A stretch of DNA of 61,359 nucleotides from Schlesneria paludicola DSM 18645. Lineage in GTDB: Bacteria > Planctomycetota > Planctomycetia > Planctomycetales > Planctomycetaceae. The stretch lies in contig NZ_JH636435.1 of the NCBI RefSeq assembly GCF_000255655.1, forward strand, positions 3,211,024 to 3,272,382, given 5' to 3'. Position 1 is the stretch's first letter, and the number at the start of each line of letters is the position of its first letter. The notes under the pieces are model-generated. The model saw nothing but the letters and a program-made list of their open reading frames with translations, did no database searches and was not told the DNA's origin. Positions 19,867 to 28,906 of the stretch are shown in pieces. The position numbers and the translations under genes are program-made.

Positions 19867-20652
19867 CTATTTTGGCGACTCGTGCGTTTTTTTCGTCCGC
19901 AGCAATTCTTCATGCAGGCGCCCCACATGCCACATGTAGGTGGGGCCATAGCCCGCGACCGGCCCCCAGGTGTTTCGCGTGGCCTCTGCCAAATGGGCAC
20001 GAGCCTGGTCGTCATCACCCTCAACCGCAGAGTTCAAGCCAATGTACAGTTGCGCGTAGAACAGCCGCTGTTCCCGTTCCATCTTGGAGAGCTCGGCAGC
20101 GCCAATGTCGGCCAGAATCTGCTCGGGCGAGATCGTCCCCGCGAACAGCTTGTAGACGGCGGGAAATGGTTCGCGATCGTCTTTCTGATATTTCAGCAGC
20201 CCCTCACGGGCTTTTGCGCGGCCGTGCGCTTTGTGCTGCGATAGATACCTCCAGATTCCATTTTCACGGTCAACCTGATCGAAGGAATGGTACGACTCAA
20301 ACTGTGCTGCCGCGTCCTGGTACCTCTCGGCATAGAACAGGGCAATCCCGCGCCGCCAGTGTGAGGCCGCCAGGCTGTCGTCCAACTCCACCATCGTGTC
20401 GTAGTCGGCAACCGCCTCTTTGAAGCGGCCCAGAAAAAAATACGCGTCACCACGCCGGGAATAGGCTGCCACCGAGCGTGGTGTCTCTTGAACCAGCCGC
20501 ATCGAGTCTTCGAGCGATTTCTCGAGCGACTTTGTCAGTTCGGCGCGCTTCGACTCAGAGAGTGGCGGGGCCGGAACCTGATCGACCGCATCGCCCGCCC
20601 AGACGGTTCCCATCAGAATCAGCATCGTCGTCAGAGTGTTCGTTCTCAACAT
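19867..20652 (-). CDS. Exported tetratricopeptide repeat protein
   Basis: A 261-aa protein with a signal peptide (MLRTNTLTTMLILMGTVWAG) and at least two to three TPR units in residues about 50-150 (AAYSRRGDAYFFLGRFKEAV and ASHWRRGIALFYAERYQDAA). The C-terminal part has a further repeat-like region ending in MWHVGRLHEELL. I start at the ATG at 20652, where gagga sits five bases upstream; a TTG twelve bases earlier is less likely. The protein is probably periplasmic and mediates protein contacts. Its partner is not evident from the neighbours. Confidence 0.75.
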   Translation of the reverse strand: MLRTNTLTTMLILMGTVWAGDAVDQVPAPPLSESKRAELTKSLEKSLEDSMRLVQETPRSVAAYSRRGDAYFFLGRFKEAVADYDTMVELDDSLAASHWRRGIALFYAERYQDAAAQFESYHSFDQVDRENGIWRYLSQHKAHGRAKAREGLLKYQKDDREPFPAVYKLFAGTISPEQILADIGAAELSKMEREQRLFYAQLYIGLNSAVEGDDDQARAHLAEATRNTWGPVAGYGPTYMWHVGRLHEELLRTKKTHESPK

Positions 20653-20809
20653 CGTGATCCTCAATCTGAACCTCTTCTCGGAACCTGACCGTTTCTCAGG
20701 CCCTGACCGTTATAGGGCCAACCAGTCAATCGGCCGGTCCCACATCTCAGTCTGAATCGTCCCACTGCGAGTTTCAATGCCGCATCGCTTGGCAGCCTGT
20801 TGAAGTAAT

Positions 20810-20880
20810 GGGGACTGGCTCCGACTAGATTAAAAAACGCCATAACATCGTGAATCCGAGGTGCCTGTCCCCCTGACTTC
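20810..20880. repeat. Dispersed repeat family 2, copy D (short)
   Basis: The element begins ggggactggctcc and ends gtgcctgtccccctgactt. It is flanked by the inverted octamers gttgaagt and acttcaac. It shares its termini with the copies at 43.6, 47.0 and 51.8 kb but lacks their middle part. Confidence 0.5.
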
Positions 20881-21205
20881 AACTGGCTGTTAGGGTGAAT
20901 TCTCACCACACAAACGGCAGTCTTCGCCGAAATGCAAGAAAACACGAAGTGGACTGCCCCCGACCATCAACTCCGGGGCGCCCTTCGAAGCAACTTACAA
21001 TCCCGCCGCAACATGTATCCTTGGCGAGCCGGGATGCGGTGGCACTCGGATCCTGCGCCCCTGCCCAAAGAGATGACCGAAACTCGCCTCTGCCCTCGAT
21101 CCGTGAATTTTCCCCTTGAATTCCAGGCGATTGCCTCACTGTCACCCTGCTGACAAACAGCCCAGGTGCGAACGCATTCCGGCTCGCAAACGATCGTCCG
21201 CGAAC

Positions 21206-21241
21206 TGCTCGCGGGCCCATGACGGCGGGCCGCGAGCAGCT
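21206..21241. other. GC-rich hairpin
   Basis: ctgctcgcgggccc pairs with gggccgcgagcag with one bulged base across a loop of about nine nt. There is no T tract. It could be a decayed palindromic repeat. Confidence 0.4.
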
Positions 21242-21382
21242 CCGTCCGACGAAATCAGGTCGAATTCGCGTCGATGGCGGCACCGGGTGTGGCCTTGAAA
21301 GGCGTTGACCGTTTTTTCGCAAGAGGATAGCGTGCCGCCCTCCTCTCTCTGGACCGTCACTACCTTCTCATAAGTTCATCCT

Positions 21383-22537
21383 ATGCCATTCAATCGGATG
21401 ACCACCTACCGCAGTACGCTTTGGATTGGAGCCTGCGTCGCCATCGTCGCATCGTTCCCATTCTTGGGGTTTGGCCAGGACGAGTTGGACGACGAAGTGC
21501 CGGATGAGTCGATTCGGATGGTGTTGCTGACGACGGGGCGAATGCTAACCGGGCAAGTCACACGCAACGCAGGCGGCTATTTGATTGAACAGGAAAATGG
21601 TCGCATCCAGATTCCAGCCAACGAAGTGAAGTTCGTTTGCCGCGACCTGCGCGAAATGTATCGCAAACAACGCGACAGTATTGTGGAGCCAACACCGGCA
21701 ACGCATGTGGCACTCGCCAAATGGTGCATCACGTATGATCTGTATGAAGACGCACGGAACGAACTGAAGATCTGCTTGAAGGCCGATCCCCAGCATCGCG
21801 ACGCACTGCGGCTGTTGAACCGCCTGACGGATACGCTCCGAAAAGATCTCCCTCCCAAAGCCGAGCCGCCGGCCGTTCGCAAGACGATCGATGGCTTCAA
21901 CTTGCCCGAAGTCGAATCGCTCGGTGGATTGAGTCGAGACACCGCCACGCTGTTCACAACTCGCGTCCAACCGATCCTGATCAATAAGTGTGGCAACGCC
22001 TCGTGCCACGGTGCCGCATCATCGAATGCCTTCCATATCCTCCCTTCGCGGGTGGCCGGACGCGGCTCGTCGCAAAACTCACAGCGAAACCTGGCCGAAG
22101 TCCTGAAGTACATTGAAACCGACGATGTGGCTCGTAGCGAGTTATTGACGGCACTCAGAGGTGCCCACGGCGGACGCGGACCTGTGTTTCAGGGCAAATC
22201 TGCGAATGACAACATCAAGACAATCCGGTCGTGGGTTGTGGCAGTTGTCGATGAAAAGCTCGCGGAAGAGGCCGAACTGCAACAGCGGCCGAAGTTGGCC
22301 AGCAGATCCAGAACGAAACATCGCGTCACTCAAGCCAGCGCCATGGAACCACATCAATCCTCGTCGAACGCCTTTGATCGTCACGACCGTCCCGATTCTG
22401 AACCACCGGAACTCGTCGAGACATTGGAAGAACCGCGTTTACGTCCGCTCGATCGAACCGACGCCGCACAGCTTGCCGCAGAACCGGAAGATGCGTTCGA
22501 CCCCGAAGAATTCAATCAACGCTATCGCCGACCGTAA
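21383..22537 (+). CDS. Secreted planctomycete protein with CxxxCH (cytochrome-like) motif
   Basis: A 384-aa protein with a signal peptide (about 1-30) and an N-terminal region (LLTTGRMLTGQVTRNAGGYL, then AKWCITYDLYEDARNELKIC) of a type I associate with planctomycete secreted proteins. The middle segment, TTRVQPILINKCGNASCHGA, at about 193-212 resembles the opening of planctomycete PSCyt domains, but it has CxxxCH rather than the canonical CxxCH. It may bind heme covalently or only a structural metal. The C-terminal 100 residues are charged and low-complexity. A small lipoprotein gene follows by 25 bp or less, suggesting one transcript. The function is not known. Confidence 0.65.
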   Translation: MPFNRMTTYRSTLWIGACVAIVASFPFLGFGQDELDDEVPDESIRMVLLTTGRMLTGQVTRNAGGYLIEQENGRIQIPANEVKFVCRDLREMYRKQRDSIVEPTPATHVALAKWCITYDLYEDARNELKICLKADPQHRDALRLLNRLTDTLRKDLPPKAEPPAVRKTIDGFNLPEVESLGGLSRDTATLFTTRVQPILINKCGNASCHGAASSNAFHILPSRVAGRGSSQNSQRNLAEVLKYIETDDVARSELLTALRGAHGGRGPVFQGKSANDNIKTIRSWVVAVVDEKLAEEAELQQRPKLASRSRTKHRVTQASAMEPHQSSSNAFDRHDRPDSEPPELVETLEEPRLRPLDRTDAAQLAAEPEDAFDPEEFNQRYRRP

Positions 22538-22562
22538 TTCGCATATGTCAAAGGGATTGATC

Positions 22563-22748
22563 GTGAAACTCTATTTGTGGAGTCAGCGGGCACGTACCGG
22601 ATTTCGTCTGTGTCTGATCCCGCTGTGCCTGTTGCTCATTGGTGCCATGGGCTGCCAATCCATGATGGCCGCAAAATCCAAAAAGAAAGCGACTGCAGCA
22701 CAAGACCGATTCTCATGCGGTGAATCGCTGCCAGGGCGAATGCCCTGA
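22563..22748 (+). CDS. Small predicted lipoprotein
   Basis: A 61-aa product with a hydrophobic signal (GFRLCLIPLCLLLIGAMGC) ending in a lipobox (IGAMGC), then a Lys-rich mature part of about 35 residues. I prefer the GTG at 22563, which has aaaggga seven bases upstream; an in-frame ATG at 22545 lacks a clear ribosome site. It follows the CxxxCH protein closely and may be its partner in the membrane. No family is recognised. Confidence 0.55.
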   Translation: MKLYLWSQRARTGFRLCLIPLCLLLIGAMGCQSMMAAKSKKKATAAQDRFSCGESLPGRMP

Positions 22749-23094
22749 TCTGGCCAACGGCCTCACCCCAGATTGGTTAATACATGTTCGCAGAGCCGCG
22801 CGGCTTTCACGCATTCCCACGCGCACGCGATCTCACTCCCCACCGCCGCGCGCCATCTTCCGTCATCCGCAATCGCGAACGCGGGCAACATGCCCAATCT
22901 TCACGTGTTCGAAATACCATTCTCCACCCATCGATCGACTCCTCCAATTTGGGCCCATGCGTCTGAGTTGCGCGTCATCGTCATCGGCGTTTTCAGGTAG
23001 CGCCGGTTGCCAGTCCCCTTCGCATCGACGTACACTAGTGGGATTGCGGTTGCTATTCGTTCTTCTGCTTCGTCCCACCTCAAGGATCACACCG
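22749..23094. other. Intergenic region
   Basis: About 345 bases with no supported gene. The frame of the downstream oxidoreductase is open across this stretch, but the sequence there lacks family similarity. No strong hairpin is seen. Confidence 0.4.
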
Positions 23095-24555
23095 ATGACG
23101 CATGTTTCTCGCCGCGAGTTTCTTGAACGTTCGATGTTTGCCACGGCGGCACTGACTCTGGCCAAATCCCCTCGCCTGTTTGCCGCTGACGACAATGGTG
23201 CTGCGAACGCAGGGCAGAAATTACGCGTGGCCGTGGTCGGCGTCAAAGGCCGAGGCGGTTCGCATATCGAAGGATTCGGTTCACGCGAAGACTGTGAAAT
23301 TGCCGCTCTGGTCGATGTCGATGAAACGATTATCAACCAGCGTGCCGATGCCATCGAACAGAAGTACGGTAAGCGTCCCGCGGTCTACTCCGACATGCGG
23401 AAATGCTTCGAAGACAAGACCATCGATATCGCCAGCATCGCAACCCCCAATCACTGGCATTCGCTGGCCGCGATCTGGGCCATTCAAGCTGGCAAAGACG
23501 TCTATGTTGAAAAGCCGGTCAGCCACAATGTGAGCGAAGGTCGCCGTGTCGTCGAGGCTGCTCGCAAGTACAACAAGATCGTCCAAACCGGTACGCAAAG
23601 TCGGTCAAACCCCGGGATGCGTGAAGCGATTGCGTTTTTGCACGGCGGCGGAATCGGCGACGTCAAACTGGCTCGCGGATTGTGCTACAAGCCGCGCGGT
23701 TCGATTGGCCCCAAAGGCAACTACGATGTGCCCGCCAGCGTCGACTATGACTTGTGGTCTGGTCCGGCCGAAATCAAACCGCTCAGCCGCAAGTCGCTGC
23801 ACTACGATTGGCACTGGATGTGGGACTATGGCAACGGCGACTTGGGCAACCAGGGAATCCACCAGATGGACATCGCACGTTGGGGTCTGAACGAGATGAA
23901 CCTTGGTGAATCGATCGTGAGCTACGGGGGTCGTTTCGGCTACGAAGACGCGGGTGAAACAGCCAACACGCAAGTGAGCATTCACAACTTCGCCAATGGC
24001 AAGAGACTGGTCTTTGAAGTGCGTGGATTGAAGACCGAGAAGTACATGGACGCTGGCGTCGGCGTGATCTTCAAAGGCTCGGAAGGTTATCTGGTCGTGC
24101 CCAGCTATCACGGTGGAGTGGTGCTCGACAAAGACGGCAAGCCGACGGGCAAAACGTTCGAAGGGGGCAGCGACAAGTTCCATTTCGCAAACTTCATCAA
24201 TGCCGTTCGCAGCCGCAAGTACACTGACCTGAACGCAGACATCCTCGACGGTCATTTGTCGAGTGCGCTATGCCATGTGGGCAACATCTCGTACCGCCTG
24301 GGAACGCCATCAGCGATTTCCGAAATCATTACGAAATTTCAAGGAGATGCTGAGGCTCTTGATACTCTCGATCGGTTCCAATTGCATCTGCGTGATAACA
24401 AAGTCGATCCTGAAACCACGAAGATTACCCTTGGTCCGAAACTGACGCTCACAACAAGTGAGGAATTCGCAGGGGCTCATTCTCCCGAAGCGAATCGGAT
24501 GTTGACCCGTGAATATCGGGCACCATTCGTCGTGCCACAGACAAAAGATCTTTGA
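23095..24555 (+). CDS. Tat-exported Gfo/Idh/MocA family oxidoreductase
   Basis: A 486-aa NAD(P)-dependent dehydrogenase-like protein. The N-terminus has a twin-arginine signal (SRREFLERSMFATAALTLA). The Rossmann part starts at LRVAVVGVKGRGGSHIEGFG (about 44-63). Further motifs are ATPNHWHSLAAIWAIQAGKD and VEKPVSHNVSEGRRVVEAA, which include the conserved EKP. The C-terminal domain contains DWHWMWDYGNGDLGNQGIHQ, typical of planctomycete members acting on sugars or inositols. The ATG at 23095 has aagga at good spacing. The substrate is unknown, and no ABC transporter or isomerase is adjacent. Confidence 0.92.
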   Translation: MTHVSRREFLERSMFATAALTLAKSPRLFAADDNGAANAGQKLRVAVVGVKGRGGSHIEGFGSREDCEIAALVDVDETIINQRADAIEQKYGKRPAVYSDMRKCFEDKTIDIASIATPNHWHSLAAIWAIQAGKDVYVEKPVSHNVSEGRRVVEAARKYNKIVQTGTQSRSNPGMREAIAFLHGGGIGDVKLARGLCYKPRGSIGPKGNYDVPASVDYDLWSGPAEIKPLSRKSLHYDWHWMWDYGNGDLGNQGIHQMDIARWGLNEMNLGESIVSYGGRFGYEDAGETANTQVSIHNFANGKRLVFEVRGLKTEKYMDAGVGVIFKGSEGYLVVPSYHGGVVLDKDGKPTGKTFEGGSDKFHFANFINAVRSRKYTDLNADILDGHLSSALCHVGNISYRLGTPSAISEIITKFQGDAEALDTLDRFQLHLRDNKVDPETTKITLGPKLTLTTSEEFAGAHSPEANRMLTREYRAPFVVPQTKDL

Positions 24556-24689
24556 TTGTCGCCGGTCTGAATTTGAACTGAGCCGATCCTTGAGAATCCT
24601 TGCTCGATTCGAAGGAGTTGAGTTCATTTTTCGATGGGCACGGCCGATTTGGTTAACACTAACCTTAAAGTCTGCCGGTTGACACGTCC

Positions 24690-24739
24690 CCTCGTCCGCA
24701 GCGTTTTCCTTTCAAAGAGGAAAGAAATCGGACGAGGGG
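24690..24739. terminator. Hairpin with ccctcgtccg/cggacgaggg stem
   Basis: cccctcgtccg near 24690 pairs with cggacgagggg near 24730, and the inner segment (tttcctttc/gaggaaag) can extend the stem. Pyrimidine-rich atttctcttt follows. It lies 130 bp after the oxidoreductase stop and before the next gene, and fits a terminator. Confidence 0.5.
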
Positions 24740-24852
24740 GATTTCTCTTTCACACGGCAGTACAGGAGTCAACTTTTATACGACGCTCGCATCTGTCCAC
24801 ATGCGGATTGCGACGCATCCGGTGAGCAGAGCTTGAGTAGGAATCGGAAATC

Positions 24853-26043
24853 GTGAACCAGATGCTTGCGGACTCAATCGAGACCCAAAACTCCGACAAA
24901 CGGTTGGAAGAACTCGCCTATCTGCACGGGCAAGCCTACGACAGCTATCTTTCCACCGAAGGCCAGTTCGAGAAGTTCTGGTCCAGCGATCGACAAGGCG
25001 TCATCGCGTATGCCAAGGTCGGACGCTATCTGCATGTTCAAGGCGGCTTATTGGCCCCCGCTGAATCCCGTAGCCTGCTCCTGAAAGAATTTTTTGAGTT
25101 CGTCGAGCGATCGGGCCTGGTGGCCACATTCTACAACGTCGGCGAAGAAGAACTTCCTCTGTTCCGCCAGCAAGGATTCCAGGTCACCAAGTGGGGCGAA
25201 GAACCGCTCCTGGACCTCAAGAATATCACATGGTCCGGCCATGAATTCGAATGGGTCCGCCGACAGGCCAACTATTGCAGACGCCAGCAGGCTGTGGTCA
25301 CGGAATGTTGCCGCGACGATTACTCGACGGAAGACTGGGACGAACTGATGGACGAGATCCGCGGAATTGCCGCGGAATGCCTGTCGACAAAGCCACAGCG
25401 CGGTGACGTGCGATTCTTCAATGGCCAAGTTGATCCCCCGAGCTGGGATCGGCGGCGACTGTTCGTCGCGCGATCCGATCATGGTGCTGGGCGGATCGAA
25501 GGCTTTCTGATCTGTCTGCCATTCGATTCCGGTCGCCAGTGGTCGATTGAAACTTATCGGCACCGTTTGGACGCACCGCGGGGAATCGTTCCGTTCATGA
25601 TCCATCAAGCGGTCGAAAGCTTGAAGTCCGAAGGGATCGATGCCATCTCGCTGTGCTTGTGCCCGGCAGTCCGGTATGAACAGCTCCTGGGCGACAGTTG
25701 GATCATCCGCCGCTGTCTGCAATTCGGCTTCAACTATGCCTCGGCATTCTTCGACATGCCCGGCGAATACCATTTCAAGAGCCGGTTCCGTCCGAGGTTT
25801 ATCAGACGGTTCATTTGCCACTGGCCGCGGGCATCGGTGGGTTCAATGTGGTCGACAGTGCGACTGTCGGCCGCGCTCGATCTCGATTGGAGCAAGCTGC
25901 TTCACAATCTCTGGCAACAAATTGCTCGTCCCAAAACACGCAAAAACCTGGCCATGCCCAAGCAACAAGAGCCAGCGGTCGCGGAAACACAGTCACGCCC
26001 CAGGAAACGCGTCGAAGATCGTCAGCCGGTCGCTTCGCACTAA
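24853..26043 (+). CDS. MprF C-terminal-like (DUF2156) GNAT-fold acyltransferase
   Basis: A 396-aa soluble protein whose pattern resembles the catalytic part of phosphatidylglycerol lysyltransferases (LPG synthase C domain, DUF2156). Visible are GVIAYAKVGRYLHVQGGLLA, a long EFVERSGLVATFYNVGEEEL, FRQQGFQVTKWGEEPLLDL, the basic FEWVRRQANYCRRQ, FLICLPFDSG and GIVPFMIHQAVESLKSEGID. The membrane flippase part of MprF is missing. It may transfer an aminoacyl or acyl group from a charged tRNA or CoA to a lipid. The start is GTG at 24853; an ATG three codons later is possible. The C-terminal 50 residues are basic and low-complexity. Confidence 0.75.
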   Translation: MNQMLADSIETQNSDKRLEELAYLHGQAYDSYLSTEGQFEKFWSSDRQGVIAYAKVGRYLHVQGGLLAPAESRSLLLKEFFEFVERSGLVATFYNVGEEELPLFRQQGFQVTKWGEEPLLDLKNITWSGHEFEWVRRQANYCRRQQAVVTECCRDDYSTEDWDELMDEIRGIAAECLSTKPQRGDVRFFNGQVDPPSWDRRRLFVARSDHGAGRIEGFLICLPFDSGRQWSIETYRHRLDAPRGIVPFMIHQAVESLKSEGIDAISLCLCPAVRYEQLLGDSWIIRRCLQFGFNYASAFFDMPGEYHFKSRFRPRFIRRFICHWPRASVGSMWSTVRLSAALDLDWSKLLHNLWQQIARPKTRKNLAMPKQQEPAVAETQSRPRKRVEDRQPVASH

Positions 26044-26088
26044 CGCGTTTGCGAGGACTGCGTCCCCCTCCGCAATGGAGTGTTTCCT

Positions 26089-26114
26089 CGTTTCCAGACT
26101 CTCGCTTGGTAATG
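26089..26114. repeat. REP-like palindrome, copy 4 (diverged)
   Basis: cgtttccaga...tcgcttggtaatg matches the family core in the orientation of copy 2, with several mismatches in the stem. It pairs with copy 5, 75 bp away. Confidence 0.6.
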
Positions 26115-26188
26115 CCTCTTGAATTCGATTTTCTATCGAGCAGAAAAGTGGCCTGGAACCGGCGTACACCATTCAAATGTGTATGAAG

Positions 26189-26213
26189 CGTTACCAAGCG
26201 GTGCTTGGTAACG
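26189..26213. repeat. REP-like palindrome, copy 5 (variant)
   Basis: cgttaccaagc-ggt-gcttggtaacg is an 11-bp perfect stem followed by agaggaacgacgg. Compared with copies 2 and 3, the c-to-a change in the left arm is matched by g-to-t in the right arm. Confidence 0.8.
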
Positions 26214-26239
26214 AGAGGAACGACGGGAATCTAATCCCC

Positions 26240-26299
26240 GGTCCAATCAAAGGTTCGCGTGCTGACGCGTCTCGGCTCGCCTGAATCTTTGATTGGGCC
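26240..26299. promoter_or_regulatory. Long imperfect hairpin upstream of dapF
   Basis: ggtccaatcaaag pairs with ctttgattgggcc over 10-13 bp, and the inner segment (gttcgcg / cgcctgaat) can partly continue the stem. It ends 88 bp before the dapF start. It could be a terminator for upstream transcription or a 5' leader structure; I recognise no known riboswitch. Confidence 0.4.
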
Positions 26300-26386
26300 A
26301 TTTTCAAGTGGCCGTTTTGTCTGCCACAAAATCCCGGTAGAATTCGGCGGATTGTTTCTTCGAGTCGACAGACAGGAATTGACGGT

Positions 26387-27232
26387 ATGCGATTTACGAA
26401 AATGCACGGGGCGGGGAATGATTACGTCTATGTGGACTGCTTTCACGAGCCTGTCCCTCAAAACATTCCCGCCACCGCCATTGCGATCAGCGATCGTCAC
26501 ACCGGTGTTGGCGGTGACGGAATGGTGCTGATTTGCCCTTCGGAAGTTGCCGACGCCCGCATGCGCATGTTCAACGCCGATGGCAGCGAATCCGAAATGT
26601 GCGGCAACGCGATTCGTTGTGTCGCCAAGTTTGTCTATGATCGCAATCTCGCGAAAAAGCCAGAACTAACAATCGAAACCGGCCGCGGACTGCTCACAAT
26701 GCAGTTGACCCCCGGTCGGGACGGCTTGATCGAACAGGTGCGAGTGAACATGGGACAGCCGATTCTTGAAGCCGCCATGATTCCCACGCTGCTTCCCGGC
26801 AATCCTCCGGCGAATGTGCCGCTCGATGTCGCCGGACAGACGATCAACGTAACTTGCGTCTCGATGGGAAACCCGCACTGTGTGACGTTCGTTGACGAAG
26901 TGAATGACGACTGGGTGCTGCGCGTGGGCCCACAAATCGAACGACACTCGGCGTTTCCGCGACGCGTGAATGCGGAATTCATTCAGGTCGTGTCACGGTC
27001 TGAATTCATCATGCGCGTCTGGGAACGCGGCAGCGGCGAAACCATGGCATGCGGCACGGGAGCCTGCGCTGCGGCGGTCGCGGGCGCGATTACCGGTCGA
27101 ACAGATCGCACCGTGACGGCTCATTTACGCGGGGGCGATCTGAAGCTGGAATGGTCACCCAGTGGCGACGTCTATATGACGGGTCCGGCTACGGAAGTCT
27201 TCAGCGGCGATTGGAGCACGAGCCTGTCGTAA
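26387..27232 (+). CDS. dapF: Diaminopimelate epimerase
   Basis: Interconverts LL- and meso-diaminopimelate for lysine and peptidoglycan synthesis, in the cytoplasm. The 281-aa protein has the N-terminal [15 protein letters not shown], the first active-site motif [17 protein letters not shown] (Cys72), and the second MACGTGACA (Cys222). Both catalytic cysteines are present. The start is supported by caggaatt upstream. A dapF gene fits the view that planctomycetes make peptidoglycan. The gene stands alone, convergent with the aminotransferase gene downstream. Confidence 0.97.
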   Translation: MRFTKMHGAGNDYVYVDCFHEPVPQNIPATAIAISDRHTGVGGDGMVLICPSEVADARMRMFNADGSESEMCGNAIRCVAKFVYDRNLAKKPELTIETGRGLLTMQLTPGRDGLIEQVRVNMGQPILEAAMIPTLLPGNPPANVPLDVAGQTINVTCVSMGNPHCVTFVDEVNDDWVLRVGPQIERHSAFPRRVNAEFIQVVSRSEFIMRVWERGSGETMACGTGACAAAVAGAITGRTDRTVTAHLRGGDLKLEWSPSGDVYMTGPATEVFSGDWSTSLS

Positions 27233-27279
27233 ACAGCATTCACGCGGCTCTCGTTATCTCGGACATCATTCTTTCAGAG

Positions 27280-27311
27280 TGGTCCAGACGCGGCAAAAAA
27301 CGTCTGGACCA
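27280..27311. terminator. Bidirectional terminator hairpin between dapF and the aminotransferase gene
   Basis: tggtccagacg (27280-27290) pairs perfectly with cgtctggacca (27301-27311) across cggcaaaaaa. It lies between two convergent stop codons. Confidence 0.6.
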
Positions 27312-27329
27312 ACTCAAGAACATCTCGCC

Positions 27330-28514
27330 TCACGATCGGGCATAAGCCAGATTGGCCGCACCAACACCGGCCCCTGGTATCAGCTTCACTCCTTGCTCCA
27401 GCAGGCATTTTTCGAGTGCTGCCAGGAACACCAGGACATTAGCAGGACAGGCTCCCACACCCATTAGCCCAATGCGCCAGGTCTTTCCCTTCATCGGCCC
27501 CAGTCCACCACCGATTTCGATTCCGAACTCGTTCAGCAGTTGCTTCCGCACGGCCGCATCATCCACCCCGGCGGGAATGATCACAGCGTTCAGCATGGGC
27601 AATTGCTGTCCTTCCTTCACGGCGTACTCCAACCCCATCGCCTTCAGACCGGCTTTTAACGCGAGGTGATTGCGTTGCTGACGCGCGAATCGGGCTTCCA
27701 GTCCCTCTTCGAGTACGATTCGCAGAGCTTCGTGCAGCCCATAATTCATATTGATGGGCGCGGTATGGTGATAGGCGCGATTGCTGCCCCAATAGTCCTT
27801 CACCATCTGCATATCCAGGTACCAGCTCTGGACCTTCGTCTTCCGTGCATCGATCGCAGCCACTGCGCGATCGCTGAATGTCACCGGAGCGAGTCCTGGA
27901 GGACAATTCAGGCACTTTTGCGTTCCGCTATAAACGGCGTCAAGTTGCCATTCGTCGACTTCCACCGGTTGACCACCCAGAGATGTCACACAATCCACGG
28001 CAATCAACGCCCCGTGCTCGTGACAAAGTCTCGCAATGTCCTGGACCGGTTGACTGGCCCCCGTCGACGTTTCCGCATTGACAATTCCCAACAGTTTCGG
28101 CTTATGCTGCTTGAGCGCCGCTTCGATTTCTTCGGACGAAAAGATCTCGCCGAACGGCCGCTCCAGCTTGATGACTTCGGCACCACAACGTGCAGCGACG
28201 TCTGCCATTCGGCCACCGAACACCCCGTTGACGCAGACGATCATTTTGTCGCCGGGTTCGATCAGGTTGCAAACCACCGTTTCCATCCCGGCACTGCCCG
28301 TTCCGCTGACGGCAAGCGTCAGTTTGTTCTGGGTGCGAAACAGTTGGCGAAGCATCGACTGCGTTTCGTCCATGATCCGCAAAAAATAAGGATCAAGGTG
28401 TCCGACGGTCGGGGCGGCCATCGCCAACAGCACGCGCGAGGGAATATCGCTGGGACCGGGGCCCATCAGAATCCGTCGAGGGGGAGCCACTGGAGCGGGG
28501 ACAGTCGTCGTCAT
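27330..28514 (-). CDS. Alanine-glyoxylate-type aminotransferase (class V)
   Basis: A 394-aa PLP enzyme of the class V family close to alanine-glyoxylate or serine-glyoxylate aminotransferases and PucG. Features are the N-terminal [88 protein letters not shown], the PLP lysine in [15 protein letters not shown], and a C-terminal RIGLMGVGA. The ATG at 28514 begins the homology; the frame is open for 40 further codons. It probably converts glyoxylate and an amino acid to glycine. Serine-pyruvate specificity is possible. Confidence 0.9.
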   Translation of the reverse strand: MTTTVPAPVAPPRRILMGPGPSDIPSRVLLAMAAPTVGHLDPYFLRIMDETQSMLRQLFRTQNKLTLAVSGTGSAGMETVVCNLIEPGDKMIVCVNGVFGGRMADVAARCGAEVIKLERPFGEIFSSEEIEAALKQHKPKLLGIVNAETSTGASQPVQDIARLCHEHGALIAVDCVTSLGGQPVEVDEWQLDAVYSGTQKCLNCPPGLAPVTFSDRAVAAIDARKTKVQSWYLDMQMVKDYWGSNRAYHHTAPINMNYGLHEALRIVLEEGLEARFARQQRNHLALKAGLKAMGLEYAVKEGQQLPMLNAVIIPAGVDDAAVRKQLLNEFGIEIGGGLGPMKGKTWRIGLMGVGACPANVLVFLAALEKCLLEQGVKLIPGAGVGAANLAYARS

Positions 28515-28906
28515 GATGCACTCGTCTGTTGAATGTGAGAAGCGAACACCGACCGTTTTGGGGCGTTCAACACCGTCAATATGACGGAGGCGATTGCTGG
28601 CTTCAACAGTTGGCACGATTCGCCTTGGGGGCATAGATCATGGTTGCATGAATTGACGACGATTTTCAATCGCCTTACCGTGATGATGCGAGCGGCGCAC
28701 TTCTGGTTTGGCAGGCTTCGTTTACGACAGCCTTCCTGTTCGGGGCAACCCCGAAACATTTTGTTTGACGCGTTACAGACCTGCGCACGAACGTGCGGCC
28801 ACGTCAATGGCCGTAAGTTCGCGCCTCACGAGACTTGGCGAAGTGCGTCGCTCGCTTCGTGCCTTCCTCTCCCTGACGCTCGAGCGACACCGGAAATTGC
28901 CGCGAT
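28515..28906. other. Structured region upstream of the reverse transcriptase gene
   Basis: About 390 bases between divergent genes. Hairpins are ttcgggg-caa-ccccgaa (28739-28755, followed by acattttgttt) and cgcacg-aa-cgtgcg (28784-28797). The octamers cgcacttc (28696-28703) and gaagtgcg (28840-28847) could pair over a distance of 136 bases and enclose both hairpins. This is where a retron msr-msd RNA would be expected, but no defining sequence can be verified, so I do not call an ncRNA. Confidence 0.35.

Larger units (their letters stand above)
20653..21382. other. Intergenic region between divergent genes
   Basis: About 730 bases without a supported gene. It contains repeat-family-2 copy D (20810-20880) and a hairpin at 21206-21241. 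Both promoters of the flanking divergent genes should be here; no clear boxes are visible. Confidence 0.45.
26044..26386. other. Intergenic region with paired palindromes upstream of dapF
   Basis: About 340 bases hold REP-like copies 4 and 5 as an opposed pair and a longer hairpin at 26240-26299. No gene is supported. Confidence 0.5.

Noticed and set aside
28515..28906. Retron msr-msd ncRNA
   Set aside because: Hairpins and complementary octamers are present, but no branching-G motif or family-specific structure could be confirmed by eye, so it is kept as a hypothesis only.
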